A DNA stretch of 5,848 nt from Porticoccaceae bacterium (GCA_030590275.1 JAUUYV010000132.1:1-5848), one strand, 5' to 3'. Counted from the stretch's first letter, positions 1-5,513 are shown. The notes: a model not told the origin generated them from the sequence alone. Made by a program: numbers and translations.

Positions 1-763
1 CACGTTCGAAGCAGGCCTGACCGATTAGGGCAGCCTGTTGATCTCCGGCCATGCCGCCTACGGGGATTATTTTGCCAAGTGTTTCTTTAGTCGAATGTCC
101 GAAATCAGCGACATTATCTTTAACTTCGGGCAGTAGGGTTCTGGGAATATTAAACAGCTTAAGGAGCGCTTCGTCCCAGTCTTGTGTATTGATATTAAAC
201 AGCATGGTACGCCCAGCGTTAGTAGCATCTGTAGCATGAACTGCGCCGCCGCTTAGATTCCAGAGCAACCAGGTATCAACGGTGCCGAAAGCGAGATTCC
301 CAGCTTCTGCTTTGGCGCGTGCGCCCTCCACGTTAGAGAGTATCCAGTCAATTTTTGTTGCAGAAAAATAAGGGTCAAGTAATAAGCCGGTGCGTTCTCG
401 GATCATACTTTCGTGCCCGGCTTCTTTTAATGTCTGGCATCGGTCTGCCGTGCGGCGATCTTGCCAGACAATAGCGTTATAAACTGGCTTTCCGCTAGCT
501 CGGTCCCAGATTATGGTGGTTTCGCGCTGGTTGGCAATACCGATAGAGGCAACGTTTTCTGCACCTCTTAAGACCTTACGGCATGCCCATAGTGTGTCAT
601 TCCATATGTCGTCGGGGTTTTGTTCTACCCAGCCCTTGTAGGGATAATAGAGCTTTAGCTCCTTTTTCTTTATAGCAATAACATTTGCATTCTTAGAAAA
701 AAGAATTGCGCGAGAGCTGGTGGTGCCCTGATCAATGGCGAGTAATGTTGGTTCAGGCTTTAT
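1..763 (-). CDS. glpK: Glycerol kinase, N-terminal part (runs off left edge; no canonical start codon)
   Basis: FGGY-family kinase that phosphorylates glycerol to sn-glycerol 3-phosphate in the cytoplasm. About 254 residues are visible of a family length near 500. Seen in order: the phosphate-binding loop [12 protein letters not shown] near residues 9-20, GWVEQNP, ANQRETT (the Arg-Glu pair that binds glycerol), [21 protein letters not shown] (substrate Tyr), [21 protein letters not shown], and [10 protein letters not shown] with the probable catalytic Asp near residue 241. The match to E. coli GlpK is continuous, so identity is safe. The start is abnormal. The frame is closed by a TAA at 791-793 and has no ATG, GTG or TTG between there and the kinase motif. 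I placed the start at an ATA (761-763), which puts the loop Asp at residue 11 as in E. coli. An ATG at 805-807 lies in another frame and would need one extra base to join. It follows the CoA-transferase on the same strand. Confidence 0.9.
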   Translation of the reverse strand, partial: MKPEPTLLAIDQGTTSSRAILFSKNANVIAIKKKELKLYYPYKGWVEQNPDDIWNDTLWACRKVLRGAENVASIGIANQRETTIIWDRASGKPVYNAIVWQDRRTADRCQTLKEAGHESMIRERTGLLLDPYFSATKIDWILSNVEGARAKAEAGNLAFGTVDTWLLWNLSGGAVHATDATNAGRTMLFNINTQDWDEALLKLFNIPRTLLPEVKDNVADFGHSTKETLGKIIPVGGMAGDQQAALIGQACFER

Positions 764-824
764 TGGTTTTACTCTGACAGCGGCCGGCGTTTATCAGTGG
801 TGGGCATTTATAAGTGGCCCGTAT

Positions 825-2042
825 TCAATAAGGCCGCTGACGTAGAATGCCGTCAGTTTCCATTGCGGATACGTCATCATCGTTATAAGACAGTATCTCG
901 GTGAGTATCTCAGTATTATGTTCTCCAAGAAGGGGTGCTTCGAGATCCAGGGATTCGGGGAACGCGGAATAACGAAGCGGGTTACCGGGTATTTGAAATT
1001 CGCCAAGCACACGGTCGTTGATGGTTCGTACAGTGCCACGCTCCACCATATGGGGATGTTCCATAGCTTCGCCAACGCTCAGTACTGGTGCAACGGGCAC
1101 ATGGGCTTCCTGAAGAATCGCAATGGCGGCTTCATCGCTTTCCTGTTCCTGTAACCACTGTTCAATAATTTCGATGAGCGCATCCTTTGCATGGATTCGT
1201 GTCTTCGGTTCGGTAAAGCGTTCCTCGGTGACCAGTTCTTTGCGCTGGATCACTGAGCAAAGGTTATCCCAGTGACGCTCCAGGTTCGCCATAATCAAAA
1301 TATAACTGTTTTTCCCACGAAATACGCCGGTTGGCACTATCCCATAATGATGTGGGCCTCCACGTTTCGGTACGATCTTTCCTTCGCTGAGGCTAAGTAG
1401 CTCAACATTGGTTTCGTGGGAATGGAAGTAGCAATCTAGCAGAGAGATATCAAGGTATTGACCTTCGCCGGTTCGCTCACGGTGCAACAAAGCGTAGCCA
1501 ATGGAACAGGTCGCATGCACGCCTGTGCCTACATCGCCAAGGGCAAGCTGTGGTATTGATGGTGGACCGTCCGGGTCACCAATCATGTCGGTTACCGCTG
1601 CATAGGCCTGGGCGATATAGTCAAAGCCGGGCAGTGATGCGAGTGGGCCAGTCTGTCCAAATGCGGAAATCGAACACATAATCACCTTAGGATTCAATGA
1701 CCTTACGGTTTCCCAATCAAGCCCAAGGCGACCAATGACGCCTGGAGCGAAGTTCTCTAATACAACGTCACATTCCTTAACAAGTTCTTTAAGGATCTGT
1801 TGTCCTTTTTCGCTCTTAACGTCTAAACACAGACTTTTCTTGCCACGGTTATGCTGAACATTCAGTCCACTGCGTTTGTCGCGGCGGAATGCACCGAGGC
1901 GGGTTGGATCGCCATAAGGCAGCATTTCTACCTTAATTATTTCGGCACCCATTTCTGCCATCAGGCGTGTGACTGTAGGTCCCGCGATGTGTTGTGTGAT
2001 ATCCAGAACTCGATAACCGTCCAAAATGTGCTTAGCTTGCAT
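825..2042 (-). CDS. Family III CoA-transferase (CaiB/BaiF/Frc type)
   Basis: About 405 residues, the usual size for family III CoA-transferases, which move CoA between carboxylic acids through an aspartyl-CoA intermediate. Seen: N-terminal GYRVLDITQHIAGP, RLMAEMGAEIIKVE, NRGKKSLCLDVKS, DVVLENFAPGVIGRLGLDWE, SAFGQTGP, GFDYIAQAYA, and LALGDVGTGVHA. The Asp of that last motif is residue 170 and corresponds to the catalytic Asp169 of formyl-CoA transferase. A glycine-rich stretch, GGPHHYGIVPTGVF, follows. The frame extends upstream to an ATG at 2121-2123. I chose the ATG at 2040-2042 because an AAAGGG ribosome site (2049-2054) sits six bases before it, homology begins there, and the extra N-terminus would run through a 15-base palindrome. 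The gene is divergent from the amidohydrolase operon and about 60 bases upstream of glpK. The substrate acid cannot be read from the sequence; the family includes carnitine, formyl, succinyl-benzylsuccinate and bile-acid enzymes as well as racemases. Confidence 0.93.
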   Translation of the reverse strand: MQAKHILDGYRVLDITQHIAGPTVTRLMAEMGAEIIKVEMLPYGDPTRLGAFRRDKRSGLNVQHNRGKKSLCLDVKSEKGQQILKELVKECDVVLENFAPGVIGRLGLDWETVRSLNPKVIMCSISAFGQTGPLASLPGFDYIAQAYAAVTDMIGDPDGPPSIPQLALGDVGTGVHATCSIGYALLHRERTGEGQYLDISLLDCYFHSHETNVELLSLSEGKIVPKRGGPHHYGIVPTGVFRGKNSYILIMANLERHWDNLCSVIQRKELVTEERFTEPKTRIHAKDALIEIIEQWLQEQESDEAAIAILQEAHVPVAPVLSVGEAMEHPHMVERGTVRTINDRVLGEFQIPGNPLRYSAFPESLDLEAPLLGEHNTEILTEILSYNDDDVSAMETDGILRQRPY

Positions 2043-2048
2043 GATTAA

Positions 2049-2054
2049 CCCTTT
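2049..2054 (-). promoter_or_regulatory. Ribosome binding site of the CoA-transferase
   Basis: AAAGGG on the minus strand, six bases before the ATG at 2040-2042. It decides for this start over the in-frame ATG 81 bases upstream, which has no comparable purine-rich site. Confidence 0.65.
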
Positions 2055-2099
2055 AAATTTATTAGTTTCCGCTTGTAAATGCTTATGAACATGGGTGCC

Positions 2100-2114
2100 C
2101 ACATTCGGAATGTG
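2100..2114. repeat. 15-base palindrome CACATTC-G-GAATGTG, candidate operator
   Basis: A perfect seven-base inverted repeat with a one-base centre, about 58 bases upstream of the CoA-transferase start. The size and tight spacing fit a binding site for a dimeric repressor or activator. Together with the flanking CC, the left arm (CCCACATTC, 2098-2106) recurs at 2228-2236. Operator function is inferred. Confidence 0.45.
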
Positions 2115-2212
2115 TTTCTTCAAAGAGCTGTAGAAATGCCCTTTTTTTTGTGCGAGGTCAAGCGATTTTTGTTGAATGTCCAGTGTTTAGTGGTAAAGCG
2201 ATTGATTACTCC

Positions 2213-2227
2213 AAGCTTTGCAAGCTT
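2213..2227. repeat. Inverted/direct repeat AAGCTT-TGC-AAGCTT
   Basis: Two adjacent AAGCTT hexamers separated by TGC. Each is self-complementary, so the pair is both a direct and an inverted repeat and can form a six-base stem. It sits mid-way in the divergent region. A role as an operator is possible but unsupported. Confidence 0.3.
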
Positions 2228-2236
2228 CCCACATTC
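2228..2236 (+). repeat. Second copy of CCCACATTC (candidate half-site)
   Basis: Nine bases identical to 2098-2106, 130 bases away, in direct orientation. The copy lies between the AAGCTT dyad and the GTTTCG/CGAAAC dyad. It may be a second half-site for the regulator that would bind the 2100-2114 palindrome. Nine bases could also repeat by chance. Confidence 0.3.
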
Positions 2237-2262
2237 AGGTAAGTTTCGACCCCGAAACCTGA
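2235..2262. repeat. Imperfect inverted repeat TCAG..GTTTCG-ACCC-CGAAAC-CTGA
   Basis: A six-base stem GTTTCG/CGAAAC with loop ACCC is extended by TCAG/CTGA after a four-base bulge (GTAA) on the left arm. No T-run follows, so it is not a typical intrinsic terminator. It lies just upstream of the candidate plus-strand promoter, a usual place for an activator site. Confidence 0.4.
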
Positions 2263-2264
2263 CT

Positions 2265-2295
2265 TTAACAAGTATTTAGAGGGTGTAATGATAAT
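2265..2295 (+). promoter_or_regulatory. Candidate promoter of the amidohydrolase operon
   Basis: TTAACA at 2265-2270 could be a -35 box and GATAAT at 2290-2295 a -10 box, with a 19-base spacer that is longer than ideal. Transcription would begin near 2302 and give a leader of about 65 bases. The AT-rich context and position fit, but the spacer makes this tentative. Confidence 0.3.
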
Positions 2296-2350
2296 ATTGA
2301 GGCCCTGCTCCTGTCTGCAGGTGCCCGCTAGACAAAGTGTTAGGTATAAA

Positions 2351-2366
2351 AATAATCAGGATTATT
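2351..2366 (+). promoter_or_regulatory. Ribosome site inside inverted repeat AATAATC-AG-GATTATT
   Basis: A perfect seven-base inverted repeat whose centre contains the AGGA (2358-2361) that serves as the ribosome site, six bases before the ATG at 2368. A two-base loop is too tight for a stable RNA hairpin, so several centre pairs would open. The dyad is either a DNA operator next to the start or a weak structure masking the site. Confidence 0.4.
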
Positions 2367-2367
2367 A

Positions 2368-2688
2368 ATGATGAGTGAAAGGCAGCAATATACAGTTGAC
2401 ACGTCGGAGCTGGGCTTCGATCCCGGTGGGCTGGTGAGCAAATACTATGAAGAGCGGGATAAACGCGCTCTCAAAGAAGGCTTTGGTCCGTATCAGGAGA
2501 TTAGGGGTGAGTTCTCCAATTTTATTGATGATCACTATGTAGAACCCGGTTATTACAACAATGAGGGCTATACCGGCAATAATAACGGCTTCCTCAGTGG
2601 CCAGTTTGGCGGTAGTGATGCTGAGTTTTTCAAAATCCTCAGTGACTGGCGGGAAGGCGCTGAATTGAAGGGATTGGAGATCAATTGA
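2368..2688 (+). CDS. Small protein resembling the N-terminal leader of Baeyer-Villiger-type monooxygenases
   Basis: 106 residues, starting with two Met codons (2368 and 2371) behind AGGA. Residues about 17-63 (GFDPGGLVSKYYEERDKR, then PYQEIRGEFSNFIDDHYVEPG) resemble, from memory of the family, the leader that precedes the FAD-binding fold in many cyclohexanone/Baeyer-Villiger-type monooxygenases: LREKY.AERDKR...QY...GDF..F.DDPYVEPG. In those enzymes a GxGxxG nucleotide-binding fold follows. Here the protein instead passes into a Gly/Asn/Tyr-rich stretch (YYNNEGYTGNNNGFLSGQFGG) and an acidic C-terminus, and stops. There is no signal peptide, membrane segment or catalytic motif. It is first in a probable operon with the amidohydrolase. 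It may be a stand-alone partner or regulatory domain, or the remnant of a lost monooxygenase. The coding call is good; the function is unknown. Confidence 0.75.
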   Translation: MMSERQQYTVDTSELGFDPGGLVSKYYEERDKRALKEGFGPYQEIRGEFSNFIDDHYVEPGYYNNEGYTGNNNGFLSGQFGGSDAEFFKILSDWREGAELKGLEIN

Positions 2689-2719
2689 TTTTCGCCTCTG
2701 TCGTTTATCGATACTACTA

Positions 2720-2794
2720 ATGTCGATCACGGCCGGTGTTGCTTTTTCGCTAATGTGCGTATCGAACAAATTGAGTAAGAGGGTAGTAATGTGA
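2720..2794 (+). CDS. Possible tiny hydrophobic ORF overlapping the amidohydrolase start
   Basis: A 24-codon frame begins at ATG 2720 and ends in a TGA (2792-2794) that overlaps the GTG start of the amidohydrolase as GTGA. Its first half is hydrophobic (ITAGVAFSLMCV) and is followed by a basic tail (NKLSKR), like a tiny membrane peptide. I see no ribosome site before ATG 2720, although a second in-frame ATG lies at 2753. It could be a leader peptide that couples translation to the hydrolase, or chance. A third in-frame ATG is directly followed by the stop and is the one closest to the AAGAGGG site. Confidence 0.22.
   Translation: MSITAGVAFSLMCVSNKLSKRVVM
2777..2783 (+). promoter_or_regulatory. 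Ribosome site of the amidohydrolase (AAGAGGG)
   Basis: A strong purine-rich site seven bases before GTG 2791 and five bases before an out-of-frame ATG at 2789 that is followed at once by TGA. The frame upstream of GTG 2791 is closed by TAA at 2776-2778, so GTG is the only start giving the full N-terminal domain. Confidence 0.6.
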
Positions 2795-3963
2795 CCAAAT
2801 GGTCTCCTGATTTGTCTCATATATATAAGCTTAAATATAAAGGTGCTATCGATGCGGATGGTCATATTCTGGAGCCACCGGATCTTTGGGAAAATTATAT
2901 AGAAGCAAAATATCGCGATCGTGCTATGCGGATAGCGACCGATGAGGATGGCCTGGAGTATGTCGAAATCAATGGCCGGCCTTCCAAAATGCTGCGTAAA
3001 GGTTTTCCTTCAACCATGGGTTTAATGCATCACAAAGACCCAGAACTATTTGAGCCGAGCACAGAGCGAACTTATGTTGGGAATGCGCCCTTTGGCTCGA
3101 TGAATGCTACAGAACGTGTTCAACTTCTGGATGCAGAAGGTCTGGATGCAGCGCTGTTATACCCTACGCTGGGAGTGCTGTGGGAAGCAGAGTTAGATGA
3201 CGTAGAACTGACTCTGGCCTATTGCCGGGCTTATAACCGTTGGATAGTCGATTTCTGCAAAGACTCTGGCGGCCGGCTGATTCCCATTGCCCATATACCT
3301 TTCGATAATCCCGAAGCTGCGGCAGTTGAGCTGGAACGTGCAGTGAAGGATGGCTGCAAAGGTGCTTTTACTATGCCTTTTACCTGGAGCCGCAAGGCCC
3401 ATGGTGATCCTGTACACGACCCCATTTTTCGCAAGGTTGTGGAACTGGATGTACCGCTGGCGATTCATGTTGGTTTTGAGCCACTACATGCACGACCCAA
3501 TCGCTTTGAGCATGCCAATCGGATGCCACTACTGGCCAACGTCACTACCGCCGAAGGTTTGCGCCACGCCTTTACGACTTTTTTCGACCATGGCACTTTT
3601 GAGCGTTTTCCCGATTTGCGCCTGGTATTACTGGAATCCGGCGGTGGCTGGATAGGCCAATGGCTAGATCGACTTGACGTCATGTTCCACAAAACTGTCA
3701 TCGGAGAAAGGGCAGCAGTTTCACGGGCACCTGGTGAATGGTTTAAGTCCAACTGCTGGATTTCCTGTGATCCCGATGAAAAGTTGATTCCCGCCATGAT
3801 GGAAATATTGGGTGAGGATCGCTTTATCTGGGCGAGTGATTTCCCCCATGCCGACCATACGCCTGACTACATTAAGGAGATAGAGAGAATGGCCGATAGC
3901 CTGCCACCCAGCGCGCGATCGAAACTGCTTGGCGAAAACATACGTACCGTTTATAAGCTCTAG
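2791..3963 (+). CDS. Amidohydrolase-2 family metal-dependent hydrolase
   Basis: 390 residues, a typical length for the TIM-barrel amidohydrolase-2 family (Pfam PF04909), which includes ACMS decarboxylase, gamma-resorcylate decarboxylase and related C-C or C-N cleaving enzymes. Visible metal-site elements: the DADGH motif (Asp23, His25) followed by ILEPPDLW, His226 in AIHVGFEP, and Asp350 in WASDFPHAD, with His353 nearby. LESGGGWIGQWLDRLD (281-296) is the usual strand-7 region of this family. There is no signal peptide, so it should act in the cytoplasm. The start is GTG with a good ribosome site. It lies 102 bases after the 106-residue gene, and its TAG stop directly abuts the next ATG, so the three probably form one transcript. 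With the divergent CoA-transferase it suggests breakdown of an organic acid or ring compound. The substrate is unknown. Confidence 0.92.
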   Translation: MTKWSPDLSHIYKLKYKGAIDADGHILEPPDLWENYIEAKYRDRAMRIATDEDGLEYVEINGRPSKMLRKGFPSTMGLMHHKDPELFEPSTERTYVGNAPFGSMNATERVQLLDAEGLDAALLYPTLGVLWEAELDDVELTLAYCRAYNRWIVDFCKDSGGRLIPIAHIPFDNPEAAAVELERAVKDGCKGAFTMPFTWSRKAHGDPVHDPIFRKVVELDVPLAIHVGFEPLHARPNRFEHANRMPLLANVTTAEGLRHAFTTFFDHGTFERFPDLRLVLLESGGGWIGQWLDRLDVMFHKTVIGERAAVSRAPGEWFKSNCWISCDPDEKLIPAMMEILGEDRFIWASDFPHADHTPDYIKEIERMADSLPPSARSKLLGENIRTVYKL

Positions 3964-4176
3964 ATGTCGGACGTAATTTTAAAATCCGTTTTCACTTGTC
4001 CCGAGTGTGGGTATAAAAAAACAGAAACTATGCCCACTGATGCCTGCCAATACTTTTATGACTGTGAATCGTGCCATAAGCTTATCAAGCCTTTGGCTGG
4101 TGATTGTTGTGTTTATTGCTCTTATGGTTCTGAAAAGTGCCCTCCTATGCAGCAAGGGGTATGTTGCGACGAGTAA
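3964..4176 (+). CDS. GDCCVxC-domain small cysteine-rich protein
   Basis: 70 residues with 11 cysteines: C12-C15 (CPECG), C28, C34-C37 (CESC), C48-C49-C52 in GDCCVYCSYG, C59 in KCPPMQ, and C67-C68 at the tail. The GDCCVxCSYGxxxCPPxQ signature and the TETMPTDACQYFYDC stretch match a conserved proteobacterial family that I recall as GDCCVxC domain-containing (seleno)proteins. This one uses Cys throughout and has no in-frame TGA. Paired CxxC motifs suggest metal binding, probably zinc, or a thiol redox role; the family's function is not established as far as I know. The ATG follows the hydrolase TAG with no gap and no clear ribosome site, so translation is probably coupled. It converges with trmA, 22 bases away. 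Confidence 0.88.
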   Translation: MSDVILKSVFTCPECGYKKTETMPTDACQYFYDCESCHKLIKPLAGDCCVYCSYGSEKCPPMQQGVCCDE

Positions 4177-4198
4177 AGCTTGATACCGATGACTTTCG

Positions 4199-5302
4199 TC
4201 AGCTTGCCGAATATTTTTTGAGTAAGACACCGCATTCCAGATGAGGTGTATACGGAAACTGATCAAACACAGCAAAAGCCTCTATGTGGTGAGTATCGCT
4301 TAAGCTTTTCAGGTTACTGAACAGGGTTTCCGGATTACATGAAATGTAGAGGATGGTGTCGAAACCTCCAACAAGCTCTACCGTGTTGTTATCCAGACCG
4401 GAGCGAGGAGGATCTACTAGAACCGTACTGAAGTGGTAAGTGTTGAGATCGATCTCCCGTAATCGTCGAAAGGGCCTTACTTTGGCAAAGGCGTCGCTGA
4501 GGTCTTCGCTGGACATGCGCACCAGGGTCACGTTATCAACGCTATTGGCCGAGAGGTTATACAGGGCTGATTTGACCGAGAGTTTGGAAACTTCAGTGGC
4601 CAGTACCTGCCGGAACTCGCTAGCCAGCGCGACCGTAAAGTTGCCATTACCGCAATATAGCTCCAGTAAATCGCTGTTTTTAGCGTTTTCTGATTGATTG
4701 CATTGTGTTTTTGCCCAGGCCAGCATCATTTCGTTAACCGCAGCGTTAGGCTGGGTAAATCCGGTCTCTACCTGTTGATAGACATAGGTGTCTCCAGCCA
4801 CATTGAGCTTTTCCAACACATAATCTCTTCCAATGACTAATTTAACTTTACGGCTTCGGCCAATAAGCGCGCAGCCTAGTTGCTCAGATAGTGGTGCAGC
4901 AGACTCGCGCCAGCTTTCGTCCAGGGGGCGGTGATAAATTAGAGTAATCAGCGCCTCGCCACTTTTGGTGGTGAGAAACTCCACGGAGTACAGGCGACGT
5001 TTGAGGTCTAGACTGGCATTCAGTGCCGTCAACAAGATTGGCATCAGTCTAGCGATGGTGGGTGAGGCGGCGGGGAAGGTATCAATCACATAGGGCTTGT
5101 TACGTTCTCCGGGCTGGTACATGGCGTAATGGCAGGTATCACCATCGTGCCAGATACGAAATTCAGCACGCATTCGATAATGGAGGGGCTGAGATTCGAA
5201 AACCTGCATATTGGCGGGGAGCAGGGCGCTAAACTGCTGGCGCAGCGCGGCAACTTTTGCATCGAGTAAGGCGCGGTAATTATCGGGATCTATCGCGTTC
5301 AT
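4199..5302 (-). CDS. trmA: tRNA (uracil-54-C5)-methyltransferase
   Basis: 367 residues against 366 in E. coli TrmA. It methylates U54 in the T-loop of tRNAs to give m5U (ribothymidine) using SAM, in the cytoplasm. Seen: LHYRMRAEFRIWHDGD (40-55), MYQPGERNKPYVIDTFP (61-77), ETGFTQPNAAVNEMM (179-193, with the Gln and Asn of the SAM pocket), SAM motif I LLELYCGNGNFT (212-223), VDPPRSGLD (296-304), nucleophile Cys322 in YISCNPETL, and general base Glu356 in HLECG. The 34-residue spacing between Cys and Glu equals that of E. coli (324 and 358). It lacks the N-terminal TRAM domain of the RlmC/RlmD paralogues, which also supports TrmA. The ATG at 5300-5302 has a weak GGCGA ribosome site and a good -10 box upstream. 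The product should be intact and active. Confidence 0.97.
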   Translation of the reverse strand: MNAIDPDNYRALLDAKVAALRQQFSALLPANMQVFESQPLHYRMRAEFRIWHDGDTCHYAMYQPGERNKPYVIDTFPAASPTIARLMPILLTALNASLDLKRRLYSVEFLTTKSGEALITLIYHRPLDESWRESAAPLSEQLGCALIGRSRKVKLVIGRDYVLEKLNVAGDTYVYQQVETGFTQPNAAVNEMMLAWAKTQCNQSENAKNSDLLELYCGNGNFTVALASEFRQVLATEVSKLSVKSALYNLSANSVDNVTLVRMSSEDLSDAFAKVRPFRRLREIDLNTYHFSTVLVDPPRSGLDNNTVELVGGFDTILYISCNPETLFSNLKSLSDTHHIEAFAVFDQFPYTPHLECGVLLKKYSAS

Positions 5303-5320
5303 GGTCGCCGTAAATTTCGC

Positions 5321-5348
5321 ATTATACCGTGATAAACTTGTTTTTAAA
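5321..5348 (-). promoter_or_regulatory. trmA promoter
   Basis: On the minus strand, a perfect TATAAT (5321-5326) lies 16 bases from TTTAAA (5343-5348), which matches TTGACA at four of six positions. The start of transcription would be near 5314, giving a very short leader of about a dozen bases before the trmA ATG. Confidence 0.6.
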
Positions 5349-5376
5349 TTCCTACTCAGGGTTTACGGCATATGGG

Positions 5377-5398
5377 TAGCGCATCTAACATGGCGCTA
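5377..5398. repeat. Inverted repeat TAGCGC-N10-GCGCTA
   Basis: A perfect six-base inverted repeat with a ten-base centre, between trmA and the atpD-like gene. It overlaps the candidate -35 of the atpD-like gene, where a repressor would act. No T-run follows. The centre also has AT/AT that can pair if one G is bulged. Confidence 0.4.
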
Positions 5399-5414
5399 GG
5401 TATAACAGTATTAT
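5385..5414 (+). promoter_or_regulatory. Candidate promoter of the atpD-like gene
   Basis: CTAACA (5385-5390) and TATTAT (5409-5414), with an 18-base spacer, give a plausible sigma-70 promoter. TATAAC at 5401-5406 is an alternative -10 without a clear -35. The leader to GTG 5514 would be about 90 bases. Tentative. Confidence 0.3.
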
Positions 5415-5513
5415 TAGGCTTTGGGTATGCAGATCCAGGCCGGTGCTCTGAATTGGAAACCCTCCATTAAAGGTTGAAGAAGTCCTGGTTTAAAGACTAA
5501 TGAGAATAAACGA

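Larger units (their letters stand above)
2043..2367. other. Divergent intergenic control region
   Basis: This 325-base stretch lies between the divergently read CoA-transferase and the 106-residue gene. I see no convincing coding sequence in it. The short open frames are shadows, or the upstream extension of the CoA-transferase. It holds a 15-base palindrome (2100-2114), a second copy of its CCCACATTC arm (2228-2236), two further inverted repeats (2213-2227 and 2235-2262), an AT-rich candidate promoter near 2265-2295 and an inverted repeat over the ribosome site at 2351-2366. The density of dyads suggests control by one or more DNA-binding regulators. No regulator gene is in the window. Confidence 0.55.
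5303..5513. other. Divergent intergenic region between trmA and the atpD-like gene
   Basis: These 211 bases hold the trmA promoter, a TAGCGC dyad and a candidate promoter for the atpD-like gene. Apart from a five-codon frame at 5500-5517 I see no gene, RNA gene or terminator in it. Confidence 0.5.

Noticed and set aside
51..239. Plus-strand 62-codon open frame at the left edge
   Set aside because: It lies antisense to well-conserved glycerol kinase sequence, including the GDQQAAL and TNAGRTML regions, and resembles no family.
2043..2123. 27-residue N-terminal extension of the CoA-transferase from ATG 2123
   Set aside because: There is no ribosome site before it, it lies outside the family's homology, and it runs through a palindromic candidate operator. 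ATG 2042 with AAAGGG is better.
2133..2161. Minus-strand promoter TTGACC-N17-CATTTC for the CoA-transferase
   Set aside because: The -35 is good but the -10 matches the consensus at only two of six positions. No better minus-strand promoter was found, so none is called.
2365..2865. 166-codon minus-strand open frame opposite the 106-residue gene and the hydrolase start
   Set aside because: It has no recognisable family and lies antisense to two better-supported genes with ribosome sites and homology. It would also cover the GTG start and ribosome site of the hydrolase. It is a shadow.
3465..3797. 110-codon minus-strand open frame inside the amidohydrolase, and plus-strand 3350-3655
   Set aside because: Both overlap the conserved hydrolase core in other frames and match no known family. 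They are shadows.
3964..4198. Selenocysteine use in the GDCCVxC gene
   Set aside because: The family includes selenoproteins, but this copy has cysteine codons at every motif position and no in-frame TGA before its TAA stop.
4176..4219. Possible terminator between the convergent GDCCVxC gene and trmA (AAGC..TGAC-TTTC-GTCA-GCTT then six T)
   Set aside because: The short stems are separated by a large one-sided bulge, and the T-run is eight bases from the stem and inside the trmA coding end. It is too weak to call.
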